DNA from: Psettodes erumei
Lineage: Eukaryota; Chordata; Actinopteri; Pleuronectiformes; Psettodidae
Length of the DNA stretch: 64,000 bases
Direction: 5' to 3'
Assembly: GCA_016785225.1 (NCBI GenBank)
Contig: JAFBJZ010000104.1
Location: forward strand, 186,001-250,000
Shown here piece after piece: positions 27,801-35,743 of the stretch. The position numbers and the translations under genes are program-made. Each line of letters opens with the position of its first letter. Positions within the stretch are counted from its first letter, which is position 1. The notes below the pieces were generated by a model. It was given only the letters and a program-made list of their open reading frames with translations, was not told the origin of the DNA and did no database searches.

Positions 27801-30800
27801 GACTCCGGTTTGCAAACACGTGAGTTTTTTTGGCGTGTGGCCGAACTTGAGGATATTAAATGTGTGTGTGTGTGTGCCCGCCGTAGATGAGGACGACGGC
27901 AGAGACTTGGAGAAACTCGAGGAGAAGATCTGGGACCCCAACAGCACCCTGACGGAGAAACAGATTGACCAGTTCTTAGTAGTTGCTCGGTAAGTCTTTC
28001 TCATGATGAGCCGCATCCTGTTGCTCAGCAGTTTTTGAGCCGGTGCTAACTAGCTGGAGTTGTATCCTGGCAATGCTGCGTTACTGAATATTTTATCAGG
28101 AAGCGCCGGGTTTAGAGCTTTTTTGCTGATTTGCCTTTCAACTTTTTTTTTTTTTTTTTGCGTGCGTATGGATCGTCCAGAAAATACAACCGTATCTGAC
28201 GTGAAATCTCAGCGGTTCAAAGCAAACACCCAAAGTTGTTTTTCCCCCGTCCGTCCGTCCGTCCGTCCGTCCGTGTGCGTTTTTGTCGCATCTTTTTCGT
28301 GTTTGTCGCCCCCTGCAGGTCAGTGGGCACGTTCGCCAGAGCCTTGGACTGCAGCAGCTCGGTCCGGCAGCCCAGCCTCCACATGAGCGCCGCAGCTGCC
28401 TCCAGAGACATCACCTTGGTGAGACACACACACACACACCAAAGCGGCCCCAGGTTAAGTCACGATATAGGTGGAAATCGCGGGGTGGGGGTGGGGTGGC
28501 TGTTTAATCAAAGCCGATGCCTGTCGTGCACATCTGTGTTTGTGCGTGCGTGGGCGTGCGTGTGCGTCGGTTAATGATCGCCGAGGCCTGGGTCTGGTTA
28601 TCCTTAACAAGCGCACGGTCCCAGAAGTCTGGTGCCGGTCTATTCTGCCCCAGATCTTAGTATATAAAACATAGATGAGAGGCCTTGTAGCTACACACAC
28701 ACACACACACACACACACGCAATCAATCCAAAGCCTCGCACAAGGAGCTGCACGTGAGCGCCCCCGCGTTGAGCAAATACGAGTGCGTCATCCCGAGTCG
28801 ACTGCAGAGCCGCGATCGGCCCCAGCGGCGCGACGAAGCCCTGAGACGAGACGAGCGCTCCTGCTCTTGGCTTTTCAGTTTCACGCCATGGACACCCTCC
28901 ACGCCACGGGCTACGACATGACCCGAGCCATCGCGGCGCTGGTGCCTCAGGGCGGGCCCGTCCTCTGCAGGGACGAGATGGAGGAGTGGAGCGCCTCGGA
29001 GGCCAACCTGTTCGAGGAGGCGCTGGAGAAGTACGGCAAAGACTTCACCGACATCCAGCAGGATTTCGTGAGTAGCCGACCCGCCGGCGCCCGCCCGTTT
29101 TTCGCGCTCCGCTGATTTGCACCGCTTCGGCGAATGAGATGCGACGCGCCGATCGGTGAGCTCTTTTGAGGTGTGTATTTCCAGATCGGACTACGCCGGG
29201 GCTAATTCATGGGATAAAATCTCATAAATAATTTAAAGGACACATCGGCCCATTTTCGACAACAGCAGAAATTTGAACTCACGTCAAATGTATATTACTT
29301 TCAACGAAGCTAGTTGTGGAAACAGAGTGGTATCGATTTCAAGGCGGTGAATCAGCTTATTTCCCAAAATGTGAACTTTTTTTCTCAAAGGCGCCTCAGC
29401 TCAGTCGACAGGATTGCGTAATTACGCGCGGCGCACATATTGAGCGCAGGGTTTGCCGCTCACAGGCCAGCCCGCTCGTGTCTGGGACCAGAGGATTCGG
29501 ATGTAGAGATATGTGAAGTAGGTATCCGGTGCTCGTGATTGGTGCTCGCGGGTGTAGGTAGGCGCAGAGTGAGGGCCGAACTCCTGCTGCAGATGTTCGG
29601 GGCACAATCACCGCCGCAGCCGGCTCGCAGGAAGAAGAGCCAACGCTGCCGAGGGCAGCGGCGGTTTTATCCCCGACAGCGTTCCTCAAAGAAAGAGTTC
29701 GGAGCGACGGGAGTCGGCCGCGAAAGCCGGAGCGAAGCCGCGGTTCTCTGCTGCGCCGCCCCCTCCGCCCCTCCGCCCCCCCGCCCCCCGCCGCTCGCAG
29801 CCCTCTCAGAGGAGAGCTGGGCGCGGAGCCCTTTTGTGGAGCCTCCTCGTGCCTCCGCATTGTGCTCCGGCTCCCGGCGCGTGCGTCACTCCACCACCTG
29901 GTGGCCGGACGCCGCCGGTGCCGCCCGCTCAACTGGTTTCCGCCCGGGCCCCCTCTCTCTCTCGAACGGCACCACCATTATGGGTGGGGCCGCCGCTTGA
30001 CGGCTCATTTTCCCCAGTCGAACTTCTCGGAGGGGAGCTCACAGAGCAGTGTCGAACCCCTTTTGCTGACTGCTGTGTTGTTGTTGTTGTTGTTTTTTTT
30101 TTAGCAGAACACAAGGGGATTTGCCAGAACTCCCCGAGCTCTGTCGCTTTTTCTTCCAAACAGTTCTTTTGCTCGTTCACCTCAAACGCACTTCTTGTTT
30201 TTGACTCCCTCCACCTTTACGTCATCGGTCGACATGATGTCGCCGTATTAATTCATTTTGATCTCTTGTTGGTTTTGAGCAGAAAATGCTTGTGACAGAG
30301 ATGCGGTTTAGGATTGTGGGAGAGCCTTCCCGACATAATCATATCGTTTGAATATTTCATCGCCATCGCTGTTTGTTGACTCACTCGTTCAGCAGCTATC
30401 TCGTCCGTCGTCTTGGTACAAAGCGTGTTTTCTGTCGCGTGACGAGCCGTGAGCTGGACACACCGGCACTGACTGTGACGCAAAGCGTCCCTCCGCTGAA
30501 GCTTTCCACAGCCGAGCGCGTTTTTTTTTTTTTTTTTTTTTCTTAACCGGTCTGGGGGATCGTAAGTTTGTGACCCGGTTGCTGCCGCTTTAACAGCCGT
30601 TAGACTGAAATATGGATCGTTGTTGTTTTCTTTTCCCCACAGTTGCCCTGGAAGTCCCTGACGAGTATTATTGAGTATTACTACATGTGGAAGACCACAG
30701 ACAGATACGTACAGCAGGTAAACACCCTCACTGCACACCGAGCTTTTCATACCGACTGACAGAGATTCTTTTCTTTTCTCCTCTTTCCACATTTGGGCCG

Positions 30801-33800
30801 GCGTCAGTTTGAAGATATCTTCACACACGTTTGCTTTCTGTTTTGGAAAAACACTGGGGTATTTTGAAAAATCATATTCACATTGATGAATAACCTGTCC
30901 ATCCTTACTGATTGTTGGTCAGATGTCGGTCTAATCCCGTGACCCTGTTTCAGATGAAGTGGCTTTTTGGTTTCCTGGTATGCTCACCCCCCCCCACCCA
31001 CCCACCCACCCACCCCCCCCCCCCCCCCCCCCGCTTGTGTCTCTGCTCCAGAAACGATTAAAAGCAGCCGAGGCAGAGAGCAAGTTGAAGCAGGTCTACA
31101 TCCCCAACTAGTGAGTACTGTGATGCAGGTCTGGGTTTGAAGCCTCTGTGTCTTACGGCCGGACGGCTGCTGTCGCGACAACGCTCGTCTCACAGTGCGT
31201 GTACACTGAGGAGGCCTGTCTCATCTTTGTTACTCTGACTCCCCCTCCCCGTCTCTGTCTCTGCGACCCAACAGTAACAAGCCAAACCCCAACCAGCTGA
31301 GTAACAGCGTGAAGCCGGCGCTGGTGAACGGGCGGCGGGTGCAGCGGCCCCGGGACCCCCGGCCCCGGGACAGACCCCCGGCCTGGGCCGAGCTTGCGAA
31401 AGCTGCTACAGTGAGTCATTCCTTCGCTTCTCTCTACCAGGCGTCCACCGGGCGATGTAATGAGGTCCCGGCCTCGCTAAACTGTGCATGATGAACTGAG
31501 AGAGATTGCTTTGGCATTCAAGGGGGGGGGGTGCATGTTTAACGCGCTGTCGACTCAAATGAAAAAAACAGAATCTGACTTCGTCGATCGGTTCGTCAAT
31601 CCACCGGGGAACTTTGGGGCGTGTGGGGCCCCTAACGGTGAACGCCCACGCCGACGCATCGCTGCGAAAAGATTCGGTTTAAGAAAAGAGATTTGCACCA
31701 ACGCAAAACGAGTGGTGATGCGGCGCGCCGCAGGCAGGGAGAGGTTGCAGCGGTAGTCCGGTTTCCCATGTACACAGTAAAAACATGAGGCCACTAAGCC
31801 GCGTTTATCCCTTCTGGAAACCGTTTTTTTTTTTTTTTGGTTTTGGAAGCGCGCGGGACTTGGACGAGGGAACCTCCAGCTTAGCGCGTGCGGAGGCCCT
31901 GAAACGGAGAGAGCCCTCAATTATTGATGCGATGAGCCGACGCCGTCGAAAGCCTGTTTGCATCATTAAACCTAAAAACCGGAATGAGACGGGCTTAGCC
32001 CTCCGGTCGCTCCGTGTACTCGGGATTCGCGCGATTGCGTTATCGCAGCAGATGCTTTTGTGCCGTCTTTTTTTTTTTTTTCACGTCTCCACGCCGAGCC
32101 GATCGCCCGGTTTAATGTTGTTATTTTGGTTGCTGTGTTTTAATTCGGCGATGATTGATTTAAAGGTTGCGCTCTCGCATCCCCGACCATACACATCATC
32201 GCGCGCGCACTGACGTTTCCTCTGCTTGTGTGTGTGTGTTGTGTGTAGCCAGCAGCTCCTACCAGTGGTACTCGTGGGGACCTCCCAACATGCAGTGTCG
32301 CCTGTGCGCCTCGTGCTGGACCTACTGGAAGAAGTACGGCGGGCTGAAGATGCCCACGAGGCTGGACGGAGAGAGGCCCGGACCCAACCGCAACAACATG
32401 GTGCGCGCCGACGTGCATCTGCTTACGTGTTCCGCAGTCCACAAACAGCAGCCTCGCTGTTTTCCTTTAAAGCCTCGTCAAGGCCCTTTAAAGGAACAGT
32501 TCACCCGCTGCAACCGGGTCGTTTTCATCATTGAGTATTTCCTTGATCGATCCACTTGTTTGTCTTTAAAATATGAGATAATAGCGCAAAATGCCCATTA
32601 GAATGTATTAAAATGGATCATTCTTGCCTGAAATGTCGAAAACCCCCAAAAGAATTTCAGTTTAAATCGATGGAGAACATTTGAGAAGCTGGCGTTGGGT
32701 ATCTTCAGATTTTGGAAAACTACTCTTTGAAGTAGCCGAAGATAAATGTGCTGTTGATGGACAGATCCATCGATTAATCATTTCATCTGTAACCTACGTT
32801 AATAGATGTAAATATACCTTCTAGCCACTAGTATCAATGCATCCAAGTGGTTAGATCTACCTCAGGTAACCATTTACTCCACGTGTCGTTTTTGTCGACC
32901 CCTCGGCGTTCTTTAGATCAAGTGTAAGACGCCTCACATCTAACTGTGATGTGGTCGTGCTGTTTGTAGAGCCCCCACGGCCTGCCCCTGCGCCACAGCG
33001 GCAGCCCCAAGTTCGCGGTGAAGACGCGACAGGCTTTCTACCTGCAGACCACCGGGCTGACGCGGATGACCCGCCGCGTCTGCCAGGACATCATCCGGCC
33101 GCGGTACCTGGCCCGCCACCCCTACCTCCCCGTCAACACAGCGGCCATCAAGGCGGAGTGTGAGGCGCCGATTTGCCGCCGCACGTGCTCGACGTTCCGT
33201 TTGGGGCGTCCGTTGAACTGTGCTCTCGTGTCGCGTTCCCGCAGGCGCCCTGCGGTTGCCAGATAGGCCGAAGAAGCTTTTGCCGCTGAAACCTGTGGAA
33301 CGTAAACCCCTGGAGTCTGTGGTTCGGTATTTAGGTAAGAAGTAGTTAGTCGACCCTTTGCGTGCACATTTGATGTTGTTTTGTTTTTATTATTCAGTCA
33401 GTTTGAACCGGTTGCGGTGCAAATACATCATTTTGGTTCCTTTTTTATGTTGTGACGTATGTTTTCAGAATAGAATTTATCAAACTTTTTAAAATTATTT
33501 TTCAGCAGAAATGAGTAGGCAAGTGTAAAAATGTAGTCTCCATGTTGGTAATTAATATTTTTTAAATTATTCTGATTAACTTTTGATATATTACTACTCC
33601 CACAACCCCCTGGGGCTTTTTTGTGTTTTTTTTTTTTTTTTTTACAAAAGCGATTTACAGGCACTGCTTATACAGATTGCAACATAGACGTTTTAAACAG
33701 GCCTCTCGCTCGCAAGCCTCCAGGTAAATATGTCGATCCTGCAGGACTCCCTTGCGCAAATGAGGCGTTTCTTTTTTTTTAATCAGTAAAACGACTCGCA

Positions 33801-35743
33801 GCTCGCATGATACAAATCTGCCGGAAGAGGGCCCCGGTACGGCAACGGCGTGAATCTCGCGGTTGGTTCCAGCTCAGCAGGAGAGTAAATAACGTGTCAC
33901 TTGTGTTGACAAAATCCTGCTCTGTTGTCCCCCCGCCCCGCTTAGCAACCTGTGTCTCTGCTTCTTGTCTTCCCTCATCCCTTTCAGAAGCGCATCCCTG
34001 TCCGGCCAAGCCCGACCCCCCAGCTCGCGGAGCGTCCATCTCCACGGGCAGCCTGACGCCCATCAAGTCCTCTCCCATCCTCAACAACGGCTCGCCCACC
34101 ATCCTGGGCAAGCGCACCTACGAGCAGCACAACGGCCTGGATGGTGAGCACGAGCGGGAAGTGTGTGTGTGTGTGTGTCGGTTTCCTCAGCTTCTGGTCG
34201 CGCCACTGAACGATCCCATCGAGATCCCCTTATCAAATCCACGTCATAGTCGGTCGATTTATTATAAGACCTTTTAACGAGGCGTGCGATTTTATGAAGG
34301 GGTCGTGTGGGTTGGCTGCCGTCATTAGCTTTAAAACCAACAGGTTTTCACGGCGCTCTATTAGTCATTTATAATTATTTTAGCAGTATTAAAACAAACT
34401 GTGTGTCATGGCACATCTGAGCTCCGCGGCTACCACACAAAGTTATCATCCTCTGCCGAATGGTTAAGAGTTGTGTGTGGGGCTCTATTTTCTTTTCTTT
34501 TTCTTTTAAATGTTTTTTTTTGGGGGAGGGGGGTATGTCCCACTTTCCCTCTCCCCTGTGAAACGAGAGAAGGGCAGAGACAGACTGAGAGATCAAGAGA
34601 GCGCGGGTGTGCCAGAGAAAGACGGAGAGAGAGAGGGAGGAGGGAGGATCGGATCGGCCTTGCTGCTTTTGCTGGAGGCTACGGTCCGTGTTGTCATGGT
34701 AACGGTGGAGAGGAGGAGGAGGAGGGCTCAGTAAGTGTATCCTGAGGGAGAGCATCTCGGCTGGTCTGTGAGCCCACCTCAGGCCGGGGCTGGGATAACA
34801 CACCAGGAGGAGATTTGGGTTGGAAATGAGCCAGACTCCAGGATTAGGGATTAGTTCTTTTTATTTTTTAGTTTTTTTTTTTTAGTTTAACACAAACTTA
34901 TCGCTTGGATCGTTCATGTTTGCTCTGCTCCAAGCGCGAGTGTGTGTTTTGTTTTTTAAAATTCTTCTTAAACTGATCATCAGTATAATCTTGGGTTATT
35001 TCTTTTGTTCTAGTTGTTAAATCGGGAGATGTTACGGCGTCGTTTCGCTGCGTGAGGCTGCAACATATGATTTATTTTCATGTTTACTAATCAGGTGACA
35101 TGATCCAAAGTCTTGTTTTGTGCAAGCAACAGTCCAAAACCCCCGGAAATAGATTCAGCGTACTTGGCGGCTCTCCAATTCGAGAGCCTGGAACGTTTTT
35201 GGCATCGCAGCTTGTAGAACCATTTCCGCGATGCGTCAAAATAGTTTCTGAATGATTTTATGCGGATTATAAATACAAGAGGGCCTTCATCAGTGCGAGT
35301 CTCCTTTTATTTTCTCATGAGCTTTAGAGTCCGATTTGGTCTTTTTCTTACTAACTCTCCGAGACAAGGGCTGAAAGTTACAGGAGTCCTTCCTCATTAG
35401 GGGAAATGTTCTTCGAGAGTTGCTCAAAGAGGATGTGTCTCCTCCAGGAGAACAGGATTAGAGTAAGTGTGGATTAAGGCAGGTCTACTGTATAGACGCT
35501 TAAAGAATTTTCAGTGGAGCCACTAGAGGGCAGAAGATCGCACACTTCATACAGTATATGAGGTGGTGGTGCTGGACTGTGTTTTAGTTTTTTTCCCCAA
35601 AACAGCATATCCTGTGCTCTTCCTCCTCTGTAGGCTCCAAATCCAAAGCCCTGGCTCCACAGTGGGACATCATGGCTAAACGGATGAGCGAGGTGGGGCG
35701 GCCCTCCGCCTCACTGCAGGACGAGGTGCACGAACTGGACTGA
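8809..35743 (+). CDS. mta1: Metastasis-associated protein MTA1, NuRD complex subunit (17 coding exons)
   Basis: MTA1 is a nuclear scaffold of the NuRD chromatin remodelling and deacetylase complex: ELM2-SANT binds and activates HDAC1/2 and the C-terminal part binds RBBP4/7. Seventeen exons with GT-AG junctions and matching phases join into about 619 residues: BAH (about 1-147), ELM2 (about 148-259), SANT (about 267-319, with the YYYMWK motif at 309-314), a C-x2-C-x17-C-x2-C zinc finger (Cys383, 386, 404, 407), and an RBBP-binding R1 region (about 456-530). The start MAANMYRVG is invariant in the MTA family and its ATG has G at -3 and +4. Residues such as [20 protein letters not shown] and SPHGLP point to MTA1 rather than MTA2 or MTA3. 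Oddities: one base appears to be missing in exon 12, and the C-terminus is shorter than human MTA1 (715 residues), ending LQDEVHELD without the R2 region. Confidence 0.96.
10021..10048. repeat. (CT)n microsatellite
   Basis: A perfect CT dinucleotide run of about 14 units in mta1 intron 1. Confidence 0.95.
14588..14642. repeat. (GT)n microsatellite, interrupted, ending in a G run
   Basis: Two GT arrays separated by 'gcgtgcatgtc', the second running into about nine G residues. Confidence 0.93.
14731..14761. repeat. (CT)n microsatellite
   Basis: A perfect CT run of about 15 units, about 90 bases from the (GT)n array upstream. Confidence 0.95.
16417..16443. repeat. (CA)n microsatellite
   Basis: A perfect CA run of about 13 units in mta1 intron 1, about 470 bases before exon 2. 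Confidence 0.94.
16916..16983 (+). CDS. mta1: mta1 coding exon 2
   Basis: Begins after a C/T-rich tract and the acceptor TGCAG, completes codon 10 (Asp), and encodes [20 protein letters not shown] plus Asn and Lys, the start of the BAH domain. Donor GTGAGC. 68 bases, entering in phase 1 and leaving in phase 0. Mammalian MTA proteins have Tyr where this reads Leu in SNPLL. Confidence 0.97.
16984..18711 (+). other. mta1: mta1 intron 2 (1.7 kb)
   Basis: A GC-rich intron with no gene visible in it. It contains a short pentanucleotide (CCCCA)n repeat at 18070-18091 and a (CA)n run at about 18499-18518. Confidence 0.85.
18712..18805 (+). CDS. mta1: mta1 coding exon 3
   Basis: Starts after TTTGCAG and encodes [20 protein letters not shown] followed by [11 protein letters not shown] and one base, continuing the BAH domain. 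Donor GTGAGT. 94 bases, phase 0 in and phase 1 out. Confidence 0.97.
20405..20504. repeat. Compound (GT)n-(GA)n microsatellite
   Basis: About 14 GT units are followed, after 'gcatgtgt', by about 32 uninterrupted GA units. It is one of the longest purine-only runs in the window and is in mta1 intron 3. Confidence 0.95.
20618..20653. repeat. (GT)n microsatellite, left arm of an inverted pair
   Basis: About 17 GT units with one CT interruption. A CA array of similar length begins about 50 bases downstream, so the two are complementary in one RNA strand. Confidence 0.93.
20704..20739. repeat. (CA)n microsatellite, right arm of an inverted pair
   Basis: About 18 uninterrupted CA units, complementary to the GT array at 20618-20653. 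Confidence 0.94.
21246..21639. repeat. Cluster of three (GT)n arrays and one (CA)n array
   Basis: GT arrays at about 21246-21280, 21360-21382 and 21447-21484 are followed by a CA array at about 21607-21639. Separating sequences are GC-rich and show no coding exon with usable splice phases. Confidence 0.92.
23255..23360. promoter_or_regulatory. Candidate conserved noncoding element in mta1 intron 3
   Basis: An abrupt AT-balanced island (containing 'catcaataattgataattgg') inside very GC-rich intron, followed by a non-repetitive segment. It has the TAAT/ATTA-type words typical of developmental enhancers. The call rests on texture only; no alignment was possible. Confidence 0.2.
24113..24198. 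repeat. Compound (CTGT)n-(GT)n microsatellite
   Basis: About six CTGT tetranucleotide units run directly into about 30 GT units, suggesting that the dinucleotide tract grew out of the tetranucleotide one or the reverse. Confidence 0.95.
24800..24845. repeat. (GT)n microsatellite
   Basis: About 23 GT units in mta1 intron 3, about 740 bases before exon 4. Confidence 0.95.
25583..25709 (+). CDS. mta1: mta1 coding exon 4
   Basis: Acceptor CACCCAG. Joins exon 3 in phase 1 (A plus GG gives Arg) and encodes [17 protein letters not shown], then the strongly conserved [18 protein letters not shown]. Donor GTACCC. The acidic [11 protein letters not shown] stretch is MTA1-like, not MTA2 or MTA3-like. 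127 bases, leaving in phase 2. Confidence 0.97.
26665..26728 (+). CDS. mta1: mta1 coding exon 5
   Basis: Acceptor TCTCCAG. Completes Arg106 and encodes [20 protein letters not shown] plus Glu, the BAH domain core (mammals: GKCSVTLLNET). Donor GTGAGT. 64 bases, phase 2 in and phase 0 out. Confidence 0.97.
26923..27040 (+). CDS. mta1: mta1 coding exon 6
   Basis: Acceptor TTCCACAG. Encodes [20 protein letters not shown] and then [19 protein letters not shown] plus one base: the end of BAH and the start of ELM2. Donor GTACGC. 118 bases, phase 0 in and phase 1 out. Confidence 0.97.
27887..27989 (+). CDS. mta1: mta1 coding exon 7
   Basis: Acceptor GCCGTAG after a GT-rich tract. Encodes an acidic linker ([20 protein letters not shown]) and then [14 protein letters not shown] within ELM2. 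Donor GTAAGT. 103 bases, phase 1 in and phase 2 out. The linker reads WDPNS, which is closer to MTA2/MTA3 than to human MTA1 (WEAHN). Confidence 0.97.
28247..28274. repeat. (CCGT)n tetranucleotide repeat
   Basis: About seven CCGT units, roughly 45 bases upstream of the exon 8 acceptor, in the polypyrimidine neighbourhood. Confidence 0.92.
28319..28418 (+). CDS. mta1: mta1 coding exon 8
   Basis: Acceptor CCCTGCAG. Encodes Arg, then [20 protein letters not shown] and [13 protein letters not shown], the near-invariant second half of ELM2 that contacts HDAC1. Donor GTGAGA. 100 bases, phase 2 in and phase 0 out. Confidence 0.97.
28692..28718. repeat. (CA)n microsatellite
   Basis: A perfect CA run of about 13 units in mta1 intron 8. 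Confidence 0.94.
28879..29067 (+). CDS. mta1: mta1 coding exon 9
   Basis: Acceptor CTTTTCAG. Encodes [20 protein letters not shown], then [20 protein letters not shown] and the first SANT helices ([16 protein letters not shown]). Donor GTGAGT. 189 bases, phase 0 at both ends. [12 protein letters not shown] is the least conserved part of the exon. Confidence 0.98.
29068..30642 (+). other. mta1: mta1 intron 9
   Basis: Holds a transposon-like relic at about 29300-29390, GC-rich unique sequence at about 29530-30000 whose open frames are composition artefacts, and a 23-base poly-T run at 30519-30541. No gene is visible. Confidence 0.85.
29300..29390 (-). repeat. Degenerate teleost interspersed repeat, inverted copy
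   Basis: The words 'gagtggtatcgat', 'gcttatttcccaaaatgt' and 'gaactttttttctc' follow in order the reverse complement of a common teleost element ('ttcgggaaatacgcttatt', 'gataccactc'). A related copy in the opposite orientation is at about 46160-46320. Family identity is from memory. Confidence 0.45.
30643..30717 (+). CDS. mta1: mta1 coding exon 10
   Basis: Acceptor CCCCACAG. Encodes [19 protein letters not shown] and DRYVQQ, the end of the SANT domain with the aromatic YYYMWK motif. Donor GTAAAC. 75 bases, phase 0 at both ends, so in-frame insertion after it is possible. Confidence 0.98.
30954..30977 (+). other. mta1: Candidate 24-nt mta1 microexon (10a)
   Basis: Between exons 10 and 11, both of which meet at phase 0, a 24-base segment is bounded by an acceptor (CCTGTTTCAG) and a donor (GTATGC). 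It is open in frame and would add MKWLFGFL directly after the SANT domain, before KRLKAAEAE. The remaining intron to exon 11 would be 74 bases. I do not remember such an insert in mammalian MTA1. Inclusion in any transcript is not shown. Confidence 0.35.
30987..31032. repeat. C-rich low-complexity tract (CCCA)n and poly-C
   Basis: C runs with CCCA units followed by about 20 consecutive C residues, ending 19 bases before exon 11. It serves as part of the polypyrimidine tract and, on the opposite strand, is a long G run able to form quadruplexes. Its length is likely to be uncertain in an assembly. Confidence 0.93.
31052..31110 (+). CDS. mta1: mta1 coding exon 11
   Basis: Acceptor GCTCCAG. Encodes [19 protein letters not shown] plus two bases of Tyr341, the basic/helical linker after SANT. 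Donor GTGAGT. 59 bases, phase 0 in and phase 2 out. Confidence 0.97.
31275..31410 (+). CDS. mta1: mta1 coding exon 12, with an internal one-base deficit
   Basis: Acceptor CCAACAG, donor GTGAGT. From the exon 11 frame it reads [20 protein letters not shown], as in MTA1. The conserved end of the exon, [16 protein letters not shown], is in a different frame. The 136-base length also leaves exon 13 in the wrong phase; 137 bases would fit. The simplest explanation is one base missing near 31330-31345, where the sequence is a G/C homopolymer-rich string. Taken literally, the message would reach TGA at 32345-32347 in exon 13. The exon supplies the first two zinc-finger cysteines (383, 386). Confidence 0.93.
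31411..32248 (+). other. mta1: mta1 intron 12
   Basis: Unremarkable GC-balanced intron with poly-T runs near 31810 and 32070 and a short GT run just before the exon 13 acceptor. No gene is visible. Confidence 0.85.
32249..32400 (+). CDS. mta1: mta1 coding exon 13 (GATA-type zinc finger)
   Basis: Acceptor GTGTGTAG. In phase 1 it encodes [19 protein letters not shown], then [19 protein letters not shown] and [12 protein letters not shown]. It contains the second cysteine pair (404, 407) of the zinc finger. Donor GTGCGC. 152 bases, ending in phase 0. Confidence 0.97.
32401..32969 (+). other. mta1: mta1 intron 13
   Basis: Contains a 'aaaggaacagttcaccc' word near 32490 that occurs in common teleost repeats, then a probable MITE-like relic at about 32660-32795. 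No gene is visible. Confidence 0.7.
32660..32795. repeat. Degenerate MITE-like relic of the 'cgattaatcga' family
   Basis: 'acatttgagaagctgg', then 'ttttggaaaactactc' and 'ccatcgattaatcatttc' occur in the order of the common teleost element also suspected at about 3.3, 35.1 and 43.2-43.9 kb. Strongly diverged. Confidence 0.4.
32970..33159 (+). CDS. mta1: mta1 coding exon 14 (RBBP4/7-binding R1 region)
   Basis: Acceptor TGTTTGTAG. Encodes [18 protein letters not shown], then [20 protein letters not shown] and a basic helix-like run to [14 protein letters not shown]. This is the conserved region that binds RBBP4/7 in MTA proteins. Donor GTGAGG. 190 bases, phase 0 in and phase 1 out. Confidence 0.97.
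33245..33334 (+). CDS. mta1: mta1 coding exon 15
   Basis: Acceptor TCCCGCAG. Completes Cys502 and encodes [20 protein letters not shown] and PLESVVRYL, matching the RKPLEAVLRYLE segment of mammalian MTA1. Donor GTAAGA. 90 bases, phase 1 at both ends. Confidence 0.95.
33335..33987 (+). other. mta1: mta1 intron 15
   Basis: AT-rich first half with a poly-T run near 33625-33642, then unique sequence up to the exon 16 acceptor. No gene is visible. Confidence 0.85.
33988..34143 (+). CDS. mta1: mta1 coding exon 16
   Basis: Acceptor CCTTTCAG. Encodes [20 protein letters not shown], then [20 protein letters not shown] and [12 protein letters not shown] plus one base, parallel to the [20 protein letters not shown] of human MTA1. 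Donor GTGAGC. 156 bases, phase 1 at both ends. Confidence 0.95.
34144..35633 (+). other. mta1: mta1 intron 16
   Basis: Contains an AG-rich stretch at about 34558-34740 and a MITE-like relic at about 35088-35165. I searched it for exons corresponding to the longer MTA1 C-terminus (KKRLLMPSRG and the later basic/WIDAPDD segments) and saw none. Confidence 0.75.
35088..35165. repeat. Degenerate MITE-like relic
   Basis: 'aaagtcttgttttgt' followed by 'caacagtccaaaaccc' is a word order I associate with the internal part of the same common teleost element suspected elsewhere in this window. Confidence 0.4.
35634..35743 (+). CDS. mta1: mta1 coding exon 17 (short C-terminus, stop codon)
   Basis: Acceptor CCTCTGTAG. 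Joins in phase 1 and encodes [17 protein letters not shown], then [19 protein letters not shown] and TGA at 35741-35743. This tail does not resemble the human MTA1 C-terminus, which carries a second RBBP4-binding region. It ends the protein soon after HNGLDG, the point where MTA3 also ends. Phase, splice sites and lack of other exons support it as the real end of this gene model. Confidence 0.82.

Larger units (their letters stand above)
25710..28878 (+). other. mta1: mta1 introns 4-8
   Basis: Introns at 25710-26664, 26729-26922, 27041-27886, 27990-28318 and 28419-28878. All are GT-AG. They contain GC-rich unique sequence, poly-T runs (near 25930, 27160, 27550 and 28145), a (CCGT)n tetranucleotide array at 28247-28274 about 45 bases before exon 8, and a (CA)n array at 28692-28718. 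I see no additional gene. Confidence 0.85.
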
